From CBDFJH01 sp965198095 (GTDB lineage: Bacteria > Latescibacterota > UBA2968 > GCA-2709665): a stretch of DNA of 64,000 nucleotides. The notes beneath the pieces were generated by a model. The model saw nothing but the letters and a program-made list of their open reading frames with translations. It had not been told where the DNA came from and searched no databases. Shown piece after piece: positions 50,804 through 59,776 of this stretch. How positions within the stretch are numbered: position 1 is the first letter of the stretch; every line of letters starts with the position of its first letter. Both the position numbers and the translations under genes were made by a program. The stretch covers positions 1,984,001 to 2,048,000 of the forward strand of contig OZ240239.1 in the NCBI GenBank assembly GCA_965198095.1, read 5' to 3'.

Positions 50804-51241
50804 ATGGCCGGCATCATTCCTTTAATCAGCTCAGGCGTGGCCGGGCCCTTGGGGGCCATCCACCTTCCCAGATTGTGGTTGAAGCTGACCCTGAGCGCAA
50901 GCGGGCAGTTGGCGGACGGATACGACGAGTGCGGCGCCGGGTTCGACCAGATGGTCCTGGACGGCCTGAGTGTCGACCGGGACGCTGCAGTCAGTTTCGT
51001 CAAGGGGAACAGGCCCTCCTACGCCGCATTCGAGGCGTGGGTGCTGGAACAACGGGGGGGGAGCATTCCGCAGAGCGAAATCGACAGCTCGAATGCGGCC
51101 ATCAGCGGCTACAACCACGACGATGCCACGCGAGGCGAGATCTTGTCCGCGGCTGGAATCTCTGACGACGGGTCGATCAAGGACGCCGTCAACCTGAACA
51201 ACGTCGACGACTGGACCGAATTTCACAATAGCTTGAGTTAG
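50804..51241 (+). CDS. DUF5069-like protein
   Basis: 145 residues, starting MAGIIPLISSGVAGPLGAIH after GAGGAGGAGCGAC. HLPRLWLKLTLSASGQLADG, YDECGAGFDQMVLDGL, FEAWVLEQRGG and WTEFHNSLS resemble the small helical DUF5069 family. Function unknown, cytosolic. The 299 bases between the preceding gene and this one contain only a terminator. Confidence 0.6.
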   Translation: MAGIIPLISSGVAGPLGAIHLPRLWLKLTLSASGQLADGYDECGAGFDQMVLDGLSVDRDAAVSFVKGNRPSYAAFEAWVLEQRGGSIPQSEIDSSNAAISGYNHDDATRGEILSAAGISDDGSIKDAVNLNNVDDWTEFHNSLS

Positions 51242-51564
51242 GAACGCGAAATAGGACGTCCGGCCAGCCGCGATCATGGTCCCATCCCGGGATCCCGGTC
51301 CGGGCAGGCGGACCGCCGTCGCCGGGCGCTCTTTCATTCTTGACGGGCGTTCTGCGGCGGGCCGTGAATCACGCCGACCGAAACTTGACGTTTGACGGGG
51401 GGTCCACTCTCGCGCCTGCTTGGGTCTGTCTGCACGTAGACAGGGTAAACTGAGCCCTGCGCAAAGCGAGGGCGTGCGCCGCATCCTCTCGGTCCTGCTG
51501 GGCACGGCGCAGGCAGGGGCACGAGGCCGTCCGCTTCGCGGGAGGGCGTTACACGGGAGAGGTT
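51242..51564. other. 323-base intergenic stretch without a gene
   Basis: No supportable coding region, tRNA or clear promoter is seen. It contains the palindrome ATCCCGGGAT near 51285 and a hairpin CTGTCT-gcacgt-AGACAG (51426-51443). The last bases GGGAGAGGTT provide the ribosome-binding site for the next gene. Confidence 0.6.
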
Positions 51565-52455
51565 ATGGCAAATTCAGACTACAAGATCGGGGTCGTCGGC
51601 GTCGGTCGTATGGGGTCCAACATCGCCCGCCACTTGAAGGATGAAGGGTTTCAGGTCACGGCGGTCTACGACGTGCAGAAGGATGTGGCGCGGGCGCTGG
51701 CCGCGGAGCTGCAGACCGAGGCGTACGAGACGCTGGCCGGCGTCGCGAACGCCGCCGACCCTATTATCACCGTCGTGACGGACGACGCGGCGATGCGAAC
51801 GATTTTCGCCGAGCAGGGAGACAGCCTCCTCGAAGGCGCACGGGGGAAAGTCTTCATCAACTGCGCCACGATTACGCCGCAGGTGCACGTAGATGTCGAA
51901 GCACTGGCCGAGCGCGCGGGCGCGAACAGTCTGGAAGGCTGCATGGCGAGCAGCATCACGCAGGCAAGGGAAGGGACCCTCTACCTGATGTGCGGGGGGA
52001 AGCAGGAGGTGTTCGACCGCGTCAGGCCTATCCTGGACGCGATGAGCGCCGATCTCAGGTACATCGGTGCGTCCGGCCGCGCCGCGCAGGTCAAGGCACT
52101 CGTGAATATGGTGATGAATATCAACACGGCCGGCCTCGCCGAGGGGTTGGGTCTGGGGGCTGCGCTCGGGCTGGATCTGAAGATACTCCAGGAGGTGTTT
52201 TCGCAGACTGGGGCAAATTCCAGGGTGCTGGAGACAGACGGAGAGGACATGGAGAATCGAGATCACGAATGCTATTTCTCCTCTGCTCATGCGTCGAAAG
52301 ACTCGGGCATCGCCCTCGAGCTCGCCCGCGTTCAGGGATTGAACCTCCCATTGGCAGAGGCGACGAAGCGTCAGTACGACCGGATGATTGAGATGGGAAA
52401 AGGTGAGCTGGACAAGTCGGGCGTGGCTGAGCTGACCTTCCCGGGCAGGGGGTAG
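51565..52455 (+). CDS. Beta-hydroxyacid dehydrogenase (3-hydroxyisobutyrate dehydrogenase family)
   Basis: 296 residues: GVVGVGRMGSNIARHL cofactor loop, GKVFINCATITPQ, the substrate segment EGCMASSITQAREGTLYLMCGG (here Gly-Gly-Thr is altered) and the catalytic Lys in QVKALVNMVMN. NAD(P)-dependent oxidation of a beta-hydroxyacid is expected. The altered substrate loop (SSITQAREG versus the usual APVSGG) sets it apart from the GarR-like gene at 53231. Confidence 0.75.
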   Translation: MANSDYKIGVVGVGRMGSNIARHLKDEGFQVTAVYDVQKDVARALAAELQTEAYETLAGVANAADPIITVVTDDAAMRTIFAEQGDSLLEGARGKVFINCATITPQVHVDVEALAERAGANSLEGCMASSITQAREGTLYLMCGGKQEVFDRVRPILDAMSADLRYIGASGRAAQVKALVNMVMNINTAGLAEGLGLGAALGLDLKILQEVFSQTGANSRVLETDGEDMENRDHECYFSSAHASKDSGIALELARVQGLNLPLAEATKRQYDRMIEMGKGELDKSGVAELTFPGRG

Positions 52456-52644
52456 AGTCAGGGCGCTCTCGTCAGCTCTCACGACGCGGACAGAAGGGCG
52501 TCAGGCCTCTTTTTTGCCCCCTGGACGACCCGCGAGGACAGACCCAGGCAGCTCTGTTTGCCGTTCGACCTCAGCCGTATCCCGGAACCGGGGCGCCGGT
52601 CGCGCGACGCGTCGTGAGAGTTGAGTCGAGCGTGGAGGACCGAA

Positions 52645-53214
52645 ATGGATATCCTGGAGGCCATCGCGTCGAGAAGGACGATCTTTCATTTCAAGCCGGA
52701 TTCCGTTCCAAGAGCGCTGCTCGAAAGGATCCTGGGCTACGGGATCTGGGCGCCGAACCATCACCTGACGAACCCCTGGCGCTTCATCGTTCTGGGCGAA
52801 GCAACGCGACATAAGCTTTCGGAGCGGTACCGAGAGATCCAGATGGAGAAGGCGCCGGACCACGTCCCGGACGAGGCCCGGAACGTGCTTGGACAGAAGG
52901 GGTTTCAAAAATTCATGTCCAAACCTGCCGTCGTGGCGGTGTCCTGCCTTCAGGATGGGGACGAAGATCGCAATCGTGAGGACTATGCTGCAACGTGCTG
53001 CGCGATGCAGAATGTCCAACTCGCGGCGTGGAGCGAGGGGATCGGGATCCAGTGGAGCACGGGCCCGATCACCAAGGAGCGGGCGACCTACGAACGGCTC
53101 GGCGTGGATCCTGAGAAAGAGTACATCATCGGGTTCTTCTACGCAGGATACCCGGCAGAGATGGGTAAACCGAAGCGAGCGCCCCTGGAGGCCGTTCTGC
53201 GCTGGACAGAATGA
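52645..53214 (+). CDS. Nitroreductase-family FMN oxidoreductase
   Basis: 189 residues starting MDILEAIASRRTIFHFKPDS after GTGGAGGACCGAA. IWAPNHHLTNPWRFIVLG, AATCCAMQNVQLAAWSEGIG and IIGFFYAGYPAE are typical of the nitroreductase fold (PF00881). It reduces quinones, nitro compounds or flavin with NAD(P)H. It converges with the GarR-like gene, 16 bases apart. Confidence 0.85.
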   Translation: MDILEAIASRRTIFHFKPDSVPRALLERILGYGIWAPNHHLTNPWRFIVLGEATRHKLSERYREIQMEKAPDHVPDEARNVLGQKGFQKFMSKPAVVAVSCLQDGDEDRNREDYAATCCAMQNVQLAAWSEGIGIQWSTGPITKERATYERLGVDPEKEYIIGFFYAGYPAEMGKPKRAPLEAVLRWTE

Positions 53215-53230
53215 GGCGGACTGGCCTTTT

Positions 53231-54133
53231 TTAGGTCACAGCGGTCCGCGCCTCCTTGCCGGCGAGATCCTCCAATACGGTGAGCAGGCCGGAATGATCC
53301 AATTCGCCCCGGTTTTTGGCAAGGGCGGTGTTGAACAGTTCGTGCACGACACTCGTAACGGGCAACGGCGTCTGGAAGTCGTTGCCCGTCTTCATGATGA
53401 TGTTGAGGTCCTTGTAGTGGAGTCGGATCCGAAACCCGGGATCGAAGTCTCCGTTGACCATGCGTTCGCCGCGGTTCTCCAGCACGCCACAGCGGGCCAG
53501 GCCGCCGCTCAGGACCTGGACAATTTTAATGGGGTCCACGCCCGCCTTCGCACCCAGCACCAAGGCTTCGCTGACTCCCGCGATCGTGACGGCGACGAGG
53601 ACCTGATTGCAGGCCTTGACCGTCTGACCAGCCCCCAGCGGTCCGCAGAGCACGATGTTCTTTCCCAGGATCTCGAAAATCGGCTTTGCTGCCTTGAAGG
53701 TCTCTTCTTCCCCCCCGACCATAATGGACAAAGTGGCGTTTTTTGCACCGACGTCTCCACCGCTCACGGGCGCATCCAGGCAGCTGACGCCCTTTTTGGC
53801 CATGGCTTCACCGATGTCGGCCGTCACGCTCGGCGCAATGGTGCTCATGTCGATGTAGATGTCGCCTTCGCTGACGCCGTCGATAATGCCGTCTGCGCCG
53901 AGGGCGACCGATGCGACGTCGGGGGAATCCGGAAGCATCGTGATAATCACGGAACTCTTTTCGGCCACCTCCTTCGGCGAATGGGTCTCTTTGGCCCCCT
54001 GTCCGACGAGCTCGGCCACGGCCGCCCGGCTGCGGTTGTGGACGACGACATCGTAGCCTGCTGATACCAGATGTCCGGACATCGGCTTTCCCATGATGCC
54101 GAGTCCGATGAATCCCACTGTAGGCTTCGCCAT
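53231..54133 (-). CDS. garR: 2-hydroxy-3-oxopropionate reductase-like beta-hydroxyacid dehydrogenase
   Basis: 300 residues from MAKPTVGFIGLGIMGKPM, with CAAAGGAGATTTT before the ATG. DMSTIAPSVT, the substrate loop CLDAPVSGGDVGAKNATLSI, and the catalytic Lys in TVKACNQVLVA are those of GarR/GlxR tartronate semialdehyde reductases; HIBADH has the same fold. It would produce D-glycerate from aldolase products, consistent with the HpcH aldolases elsewhere. Last gene of the minus-strand series. Confidence 0.8.
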   Translation of the reverse strand: MAKPTVGFIGLGIMGKPMSGHLVSAGYDVVVHNRSRAAVAELVGQGAKETHSPKEVAEKSSVIITMLPDSPDVASVALGADGIIDGVSEGDIYIDMSTIAPSVTADIGEAMAKKGVSCLDAPVSGGDVGAKNATLSIMVGGEEETFKAAKPIFEILGKNIVLCGPLGAGQTVKACNQVLVAVTIAGVSEALVLGAKAGVDPIKIVQVLSGGLARCGVLENRGERMVNGDFDPGFRIRLHYKDLNIIMKTGNDFQTPLPVTSVVHELFNTALAKNRGELDHSGLLTVLEDLAGKEARTAVT

Positions 54134-54171
54134 AAAATCTCCTTTGAAAACGTTTGTGTGGGCCATCTCGT

Positions 54172-55005
54172 CTATTTGCGAATGAACGGCGGGAATGCAG
54201 AGTCGGGCAGGATGTCCGCATCCTGAGCGCGGGCCATCAGATCGTTGATCGCGGCTTCGCCGTCAGGACCATAGTCCACCGTGTATCTGTTGACGTAGAG
54301 GTCGATATACTCCCGCACGACGCGCGCATCCATTCCCGGTGCGTGCTGCAGGATCTGGTGGAAGACCGTCTCCGCATGCGACGCTGCGTAGTCGATGCTG
54401 CACTTCAGGGCCTGATCGACTCGTTCGATCGTTTCAGGGCCCAGGCTTCGGCGTGCGAGGATACCGCCCAGAGGGATAGGATGACCCGTCGTCTCTTCCC
54501 ACCAGGCACCCAGGTCCACGACCTCACGGAGTCCGTAGTTCGGATAGATGAACCGGCCTTCGTGGATGATCACACCCATATCCACGGCTCCGCCGCGGAC
54601 GGCGGTCATGATTTCGTCAAACGGGAGGATATGCAGGTCGCTCAACCCGGGATCGTAGAGTCGCAGCAACAGCGCGGCTGTGGTCAGCCTGCCCGGGATC
54701 GCGATACGCTTTCCGTCCAGGTCATCCGAGGTCAGGCGGTCGCTGGCGACGACCAGCGGACCGCAGCCCCGTCCGAGGGCCCCGCCTGCGTGCAGCAGGC
54801 AATAGGCATCTCGGAGATGACCGAACGCGTGGAAGGAGATTTTCGTCAGGTCCAGACTGCGTTCCAAAGCCATCCCGTTCAGGGTCTCGATGTCCTCCAG
54901 GACTTCGTGAACCTGAGGCGCACCTTCGAGTTTTTTGTGGACGAGCGCGTAGAAGATGAAGGTATCGTTCGGGCAGGGCGAGTAACCCAGGGATAAGGAT
55001 GTCAT
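54172..55005 (-). CDS. mqnD: 1,4-dihydroxy-6-naphthoate synthase
   Basis: 277 residues starting MTSLSLGYSPCPNDTFIFYA, the MqnD signature, followed by LDLTKISFHAFGHL, RIAIPGRLTTAALLLRL, MTAVRGGAVDMGVIIHEGRF and GWW-type ligand residues (LGAWWEETTGHPIPLGG). It converts cyclic de-hypoxanthine futalosine to dihydroxynaphthoate in the futalosine menaquinone route. ATGA overlap with mqnB. Confidence 0.9.
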   Translation of the reverse strand: MTSLSLGYSPCPNDTFIFYALVHKKLEGAPQVHEVLEDIETLNGMALERSLDLTKISFHAFGHLRDAYCLLHAGGALGRGCGPLVVASDRLTSDDLDGKRIAIPGRLTTAALLLRLYDPGLSDLHILPFDEIMTAVRGGAVDMGVIIHEGRFIYPNYGLREVVDLGAWWEETTGHPIPLGGILARRSLGPETIERVDQALKCSIDYAASHAETVFHQILQHAPGMDARVVREYIDLYVNRYTVDYGPDGEAAINDLMARAQDADILPDSAFPPFIRK

Positions 55006-55760
55006 GAGTCGGGTTCGAGCAAAACGTCCAGATGTGCGATCAAGGTCAAAGCGGCCTTTTGGGCGCGGACGGCAGCGAGCGGAAGGTCCCACGCCGTGCG
55101 ATCACGGTCTTCCGCAGGGTTGCTGATGCCGCGGATCTCGAGGAAAGGCGTCTCGTAAAGCGTGCAGATGTGGGCGGCGGCCGCGCCTTCCATGTTTTCA
55201 CAAAGGGCGCGAAATCGTTTGGCAAGCTCCCGGCCCCTCGCCGCGATCCCCGTGGACTGCTGGACCGTGACAAAAGACCCCTTTCGAACGAGCGGCACCG
55301 TCCCGTCCGAGGGGGTTCCTTGAATGAGATCGTGCGCTTTGGAAACCAGCGCAGCGTTCAGGGGAAAGGTGTTGAAATAGTCGCGATCCGCTTTGAGCAG
55401 GGGGATGCCGAATGCCTCCGCCGACTGCCAGCCGTCCGCCGTGTAGACGCCCAGATCACCGTAGTGCTCCTCCGTGGCCACGGCGATGTCTCCGATCGAA
55501 AGGCCTGACCCCGGGTAGGCCCCGCCGACGCCGATCTGGAGCACGAGCCTGGGGGCGGTCGACGCCAAGGCCCCGGTCAAGGCCTGGGCAGCGTTGACGA
55601 GTCCGATGCCGGTTTCCAGGAGTGTGACGTCGCGGCCCTTGATCTGCCCCGAGAGGGCGTCGCGATGGGCCAGGGTCATCCCTTCCGCTTCGCCGAACGA
55701 GCGCCGGAGAAGATCCTGTTCGAGCGGCGTGGCCACCAAGACGAGCAGGGGTTCGGACAT
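55002..55760 (-). CDS. mqnB: Futalosine hydrolase
   Basis: 252 residues of the nucleoside phosphorylase fold: LVATPLEQDLL, GIGLVNAAQALTGAL, LQIGVGGAYPGSGLSIGDIA, CENMEGAAAAHIC (substrate Glu) and GISNPAEDRDRTAW. It releases hypoxanthine from futalosine. Its stop overlaps the mqnD start. mqnA, mqnC and mqnE are not in the window. Confidence 0.88.
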   Translation of the reverse strand: MSEPLLVLVATPLEQDLLRRSFGEAEGMTLAHRDALSGQIKGRDVTLLETGIGLVNAAQALTGALASTAPRLVLQIGVGGAYPGSGLSIGDIAVATEEHYGDLGVYTADGWQSAEAFGIPLLKADRDYFNTFPLNAALVSKAHDLIQGTPSDGTVPLVRKGSFVTVQQSTGIAARGRELAKRFRALCENMEGAAAAHICTLYETPFLEIRGISNPAEDRDRTAWDLPLAAVRAQKAALTLIAHLDVLLEPDS

Positions 55761-55766
55761 GGTCTA

Positions 55767-56819
55767 TCAGGAGGCCCAAGTCGGCCCGACGCCGACTTCC
55801 CTACCTAGTGCCTCAAGCGTCTGCAGGTTCTCTTCCGGCATGGGGATGCCGCCACGAATTCGTTCTTCGCGTCTGATCCACTCCGGCTCTCCAGGGTAGT
55901 AGATCCGTTCCACGCCCTTTGCCCGTCTGCTGTTTCGGACCCCTTGAATCCTTTCGTCGACCTCGGACTTGAACGTGGCCAGATCGGCGAAGGTGGCGAC
56001 GTCTAGGCAGAGGAAGAAGAGACCTGTACGCTTGGCGTCGAGGTGGCCGGCGCTCGTGAGTATGGAGGCGATGCAGCCCGTGACGACGGCAAGGCCGGAG
56101 CCCTTGGCCCCTCCCACAGGAAGGACAAAGACGGCCTCGTTCGGGTCGTCGGTCGGCTCGCCCGCTTTCGTGAGTCCCCAATCGAGAGGGATCTTCTCGC
56201 CCCGAGTGCGGGCGACGACGATTTTCTGAAACGCGACGGCACCGCAGGCCATATCGAGCACGATCGGCCGCTCTCTCCCCGCTGGTATCGCATAGGCGAG
56301 GGGGTTGTTTCCCAACACCGCCTCGGAGGCGCCGAAGGCGGCAAGGTTGCCGTGGCCCCGCCTGTTGCTCGTCGTGAAGCCGATCATGTCGGCCTCGGCG
56401 GCCATGAGGGCGTAGTGGGCGGCGGCCCCGTAATGATTGCTGTTTCGCACGGCCGCGATCCCCACTCCGATCCGCGCGGCCTTTTCAACGGCCTGCTGCA
56501 TTGCAAGGTGGGAGACGGCGTGGCCCAGCCCCTTGTCTGCGTCCAGGTGCAAGTAGGCCGGCCCCTCCCTGAGCACTTTATACTTGGGCGTGGGATTGAT
56601 CTGCCCTTCGTTGATCCGATCGCGGTAGAGTTCGAGCATGCGAATGCCGTGCGTCTGAACGCCCCGGAGGTCGGCTTCCACCTGGATGCGGGCGGTGCGC
56701 GCCGCCTCTTCGTCTGAGAAGCCCCAGGCACGAAGGAGCGCCGAGCCGAAGGATCGGAGATCGCCAGCAGATATCAGGCGGGTTGACGGGGCCACGGAGG
56801 CTGTTTTCCGCATCGCCAT
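55767..56819 (-). CDS. Malate/L-lactate dehydrogenase (Ldh_2/YlbC family)
   Basis: About 350 residues. GVQTHGIRMLELYRDRINEG, AAVRNSNHYGAAAHYALMA, IGFTTSNRRGHGNLAAFG, NPLAYAIPAG and GAKGSGLAVVTGCIAS define the Ldh_2 family (PF02615) of NAD(P)-dependent malate, sulfolactate or ureidoglycolate dehydrogenases. The ATG at 56819 or 56813 is likely; 56855 would add unconserved residues. It sits six bases before mqnB in the same direction. Confidence 0.8.
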   Translation of the reverse strand: MAMRKTASVAPSTRLISAGDLRSFGSALLRAWGFSDEEAARTARIQVEADLRGVQTHGIRMLELYRDRINEGQINPTPKYKVLREGPAYLHLDADKGLGHAVSHLAMQQAVEKAARIGVGIAAVRNSNHYGAAAHYALMAAEADMIGFTTSNRRGHGNLAAFGASEAVLGNNPLAYAIPAGRERPIVLDMACGAVAFQKIVVARTRGEKIPLDWGLTKAGEPTDDPNEAVFVLPVGGAKGSGLAVVTGCIASILTSAGHLDAKRTGLFFLCLDVATFADLATFKSEVDERIQGVRNSRRAKGVERIYYPGEPEWIRREERIRGGIPMPEENLQTLEALGREVGVGPTWAS

Positions 56820-56915
56820 GTCGTTGCAGGTTCTCAGGGTGCCGCTAGGCGGCACGATCCGTGAAGATGAGGGGGTTCGGACTCGTGCGGTACCATCGCT
56901 GTTCCGAACGACGAT

Positions 56916-57896
56916 TCACGATCGGCTGCTGCGTGCCTGCAGCGCCGCAATCGACGCCACGCCAACGATATCATCCACGGATGCACCCCTGGACAGGTCG
57001 TGGATCGGTCGCCTGAAGCCCTGCATCACAGGGCCGACGGCCCTCGCGCCCGCCAGGTATTGGGTCAGTTTGTAGGCGATGTTTCCGGCGTCGAGGTCGG
57101 GGAAGATGAGCACGTTTGCGTTTCCCCGGAGTGGAGAGTCCGGACATTTCACAGTCGCAACCCTGGGGGAAAGCGCGGCGTCCACTTGCAACTCGCCGTC
57201 AATCAGACCGTCGGGCAGTCTCTCTCTGGCCACGCGGGCGGCTTCGCGGACCTTGTCGACGCGTTCGTGCCTGGCACTGCCGCGGGTGGAGAAGGAGAGC
57301 AGGGCAACTCTGGGCTGCGCTTCCAGGAGCGTGCGTGCGTTCCGGGCCGTGGTGACGGCGATCTCGGCCAGCTGCGAGGCCGAGGGGTCGATGATGACCG
57401 CTGCGTCAGCGTAGATGATGGCCCGCTCCGGGGGACCGGGCAAGACCATGAGAAAGAAGCTAGAGGGTTGCGTGACGCCCGCTTCGAGGCCGATCGCCAG
57501 GACGCCCGCCGCGATGACCTGAGCAGTCGGTCTGGAGGCGCCGGCAATCACCGCATCGGCCTCACCCTCGCTGACCATCATCGCGCCGAAGTAGAGCGGG
57601 CGTCGGATCAGCCGCTCCGCTACCCGCGCCGTGAGCCCTCTGCGCGCTGCGTAGGCTTTGCAATATGCGGTAAGCGAAGGGGACTCCGTCGGATCGAGGA
57701 CCGTCACGCCTTCCAGGCCCACGCAGCCTTCCGGGCGAGCAACCGCACCCCGTGGCGCGATCAGAATGGGGTGGGCGATCCGCTGCGCGGCTAGGCGGAC
57801 GGCCGCCCGGACGACTCGCTCATCCTCCGCTTCTGGGAATACGACGCGCGTTGCTGTCTTCTTGGCTCGCGCGACGAATCTATCGATCAGTCCCAT
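56916..57896 (-). CDS. pta: Phosphate acetyltransferase
   Basis: 326 residues, the short Pta catalytic form. RVVFPEAEDERVVRAAVRL, the SEGEADAVIAGASRPTAQVI segment, YADAAVIIDPSASQLAEIA, CPDSPLRGNANVLIFPDLDA and GPVMQGFRRPIHDLSRGA are diagnostic. It interconverts acetyl-CoA and acetyl phosphate; phosphate butyryltransferases are close relatives. No ackA follows. It is 61 bases downstream of the Re-citrate-synthase-like gene. Confidence 0.88.
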   Translation of the reverse strand: MGLIDRFVARAKKTATRVVFPEAEDERVVRAAVRLAAQRIAHPILIAPRGAVARPEGCVGLEGVTVLDPTESPSLTAYCKAYAARRGLTARVAERLIRRPLYFGAMMVSEGEADAVIAGASRPTAQVIAAGVLAIGLEAGVTQPSSFFLMVLPGPPERAIIYADAAVIIDPSASQLAEIAVTTARNARTLLEAQPRVALLSFSTRGSARHERVDKVREAARVARERLPDGLIDGELQVDAALSPRVATVKCPDSPLRGNANVLIFPDLDAGNIAYKLTQYLAGARAVGPVMQGFRRPIHDLSRGASVDDIVGVASIAALQARSSRS

Positions 57897-57957
57897 TCCC
57901 GTCCGGCGGACTGAGCTGCACCGACTACAGCTCGCTGCCCCGCCCTCCTCCGCAGGG

Positions 57958-59349
57958 TCAGTTGGAACCGCGCCCTTCCTTGCACCGGGCATACTGTTCG
58001 GGCATATGGATCTTGACCTGTGCTTCCAGCTCTTCATCGGTGATGGCGCTCAGCCGACCGTTGATGTCATACTGATCCATGACCCATCGCGCCACCTTGT
58101 GCACCTTGATCTTGCTGAGCCGCTCCTTGCCCTTGAGTCCCAGAAATTCGTTGACCCAAAGGGCAACGCCGTCCACGCCCGATTTGTCCGTGATGGCCAC
58201 GCGGGGCGGGCGCCCGAACAGGGCGGTCGTATCGAAGATGTTGTAGATCCGTTCGTCGGAGCGCAATCCGCCGGCGTGAATCCCCGCCCGCGTCGTGTTG
58301 AAGTCGCGTCCGACGAACGGATAGTTGGGGGGAATCTCAACCCCAATGGCGCTCATGTAGTCCGCCATTTCCTGAATCATCCGGGTATCGATGCCACAAA
58401 GTTCGCCCTTCAGGCCGATGTACTCCATCACGGCCCCTTCAAGCGGTGGGTTGCCGGTTCTTTCGCCGAAGCCGAAGAGCGTCGTGTTGACGGCGTTGCA
58501 TCCGTATAGCCACGCCGAGGCTCCGTTGACGTGCACCTTGTGGAAGTCGTTGTGACCGTGCCACTCCAGGCAGTCGTAAGGCACGCCCGCATCGTGTGTC
58601 ATGCGGTAGATCAGTTTTGGAATCGATCGAGGCAGGGCGGCGCCCGGATAGCTGAGCGCGAAGCCCATCGTGTCGCAGAGCCGAATCTTGGCGTGCAGCT
58701 CCGGCCCCACCTGCTCCGATCGACGCATGAGCTCGGTCACGAACGGAAGCACGAACCCTTCGATGTCGGCGCGCGTCACATCCTCCAGGTGACACCGGGG
58801 CCGGATTTCGGCTTCCCACGCTGCGTCGACGACCTCCATGTAGTCCTCGAAGGCCTGCCTACGGTCCTTCTTGAGCTTCATGAAGATGTGATAGTCGGAG
58901 CTGGAGGTCAGCATCCCCGTTTCCTTCACGCCGGCCTCTCTGACCAGGCGGAAGTCTCCCTTGTCGGCGCGGATCCAGGAGGTGATTTCCGGGAAGGAAT
59001 GGCCGAGGGCCTGACATTGCTCGAGGGCCCTGCGGTCGTTCTTCGTGTAGAGGAAGAACTCGACCTGGCGGATGACGCCGTTCGGCCCGCCCAGTTTGGC
59101 CATCATGTCGTAGAGGGTCACCTGCTGTTCGACCGTGTAGGGCGGCCGCGCCTGCTGCCCGTCCCGGAAGGTCGTGTCCGTAATCACCAAGTCGCGGCCG
59201 ACCGCCTCGCGGGGATCGAACGTGACGGCCTCTCCGTCGATCTCTTCGTAGAGCAGTCCGTCGAACGTGATCTTTGGGGGTAGGCGGTAGTCGAACGCGT
59301 CCTCGAGAAGGTTCGGCTGCTCTACCTCGACGAGTCTCGAGTCCTTCAT
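57958..59349 (-). CDS. DRE-TIM metallolyase, probable citrate (Re)-synthase
   Basis: 463 residues. The DRE-TIM signature is DTTFRDGQQARPPYT at about 58-72. GVIRQVEFFLYTKNDRRAL, PEITSWIRADKGD, SSSDYHIFMKLKKDRR, IRLCDTMGFALSYPGAALPR, EWHGHNDFHKVHVN (metal His pair), LFGFGERTGNPPLEG and DFNTTRAGIHAGGL follow. From memory these long stretches agree with the Re-face citrate synthase of Clostridium kluyveri better than with isopropylmalate or homocitrate synthases, and there is no LeuA regulatory domain. It would condense acetyl-CoA with oxaloacetate. Preceded by an acyl carrier protein gene 24 bases away. Confidence 0.7.
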   Translation of the reverse strand: MKDSRLVEVEQPNLLEDAFDYRLPPKITFDGLLYEEIDGEAVTFDPREAVGRDLVITDTTFRDGQQARPPYTVEQQVTLYDMMAKLGGPNGVIRQVEFFLYTKNDRRALEQCQALGHSFPEITSWIRADKGDFRLVREAGVKETGMLTSSSDYHIFMKLKKDRRQAFEDYMEVVDAAWEAEIRPRCHLEDVTRADIEGFVLPFVTELMRRSEQVGPELHAKIRLCDTMGFALSYPGAALPRSIPKLIYRMTHDAGVPYDCLEWHGHNDFHKVHVNGASAWLYGCNAVNTTLFGFGERTGNPPLEGAVMEYIGLKGELCGIDTRMIQEMADYMSAIGVEIPPNYPFVGRDFNTTRAGIHAGGLRSDERIYNIFDTTALFGRPPRVAITDKSGVDGVALWVNEFLGLKGKERLSKIKVHKVARWVMDQYDINGRLSAITDEELEAQVKIHMPEQYARCKEGRGSN

Positions 59350-59373
59350 TCGTGCGGCTCCGTGGCGTGCGTT

Positions 59374-59616
59374 TCAGTCGACGAATTTGGCGATATACTG
59401 GATGGCGCCGCTCACGGTCTGAACGGCCAGGGCGTCGTCTTCATCTATTTCGATGTCGAAGGCCTCCTCGAACCCAGCCATCAGTTCGACCGATTGAACC
59501 GATTCGGCCCCCAGGTCTGTGGTGAAGGCGTGGCTGTCCCGAATCTGGCCCGGATCGACTTTCAGGACCTGGGCGATCACGTCGTAGACTTTGTGTTTGA
59601 TCTCGCTCTGTTCCAT
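59374..59616 (-). CDS. acpP: Acyl carrier protein
   Basis: 80 residues from MEQSEIKHKVYDVIAQVLKV, with AAAAGGAGACGGCG before the ATG. The phosphopantetheine Ser39 lies in DLGAESVQSVEL, and FEEAFDIEIDEDDA follows, the usual helix III. No fatty-acid biosynthesis genes flank it; its neighbour is the Re-citrate-synthase-like gene. It may be a dedicated carrier rather than the housekeeping ACP. Confidence 0.88.
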   Translation of the reverse strand: MEQSEIKHKVYDVIAQVLKVDPGQIRDSHAFTTDLGAESVQSVELMAGFEEAFDIEIDEDDALAVQTVSGAIQYIAKFVD

Positions 59617-59776
59617 CGCCGTCTCCTTTTGATGCATCTTGCGGGAAACGAATATAACGAAAAAAGCGGTCTCGTCGTAGGTGATTTTGATCCAACCCTT
59701 GACGGCCGTGAACCGTCGTTCGTCGTGTTCGGCAACGCCTCTTGGCGAACACCGCAATGGCGATCGATTTTGGCGA

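Noticed and set aside
52483..52515. Terminator after the dehydrogenase at 51565
   Set aside because: A GACGC/GCGTC stem is present but the T-run begins eight bases after it and the stem is short, so it was not listed.
57958..59349. Annotation as 2-isopropylmalate synthase
   Set aside because: No C-terminal LeuA regulatory domain and no leu genes nearby; the long conserved stretches fit citrate Re-synthase better. Not excluded without a phylogeny.
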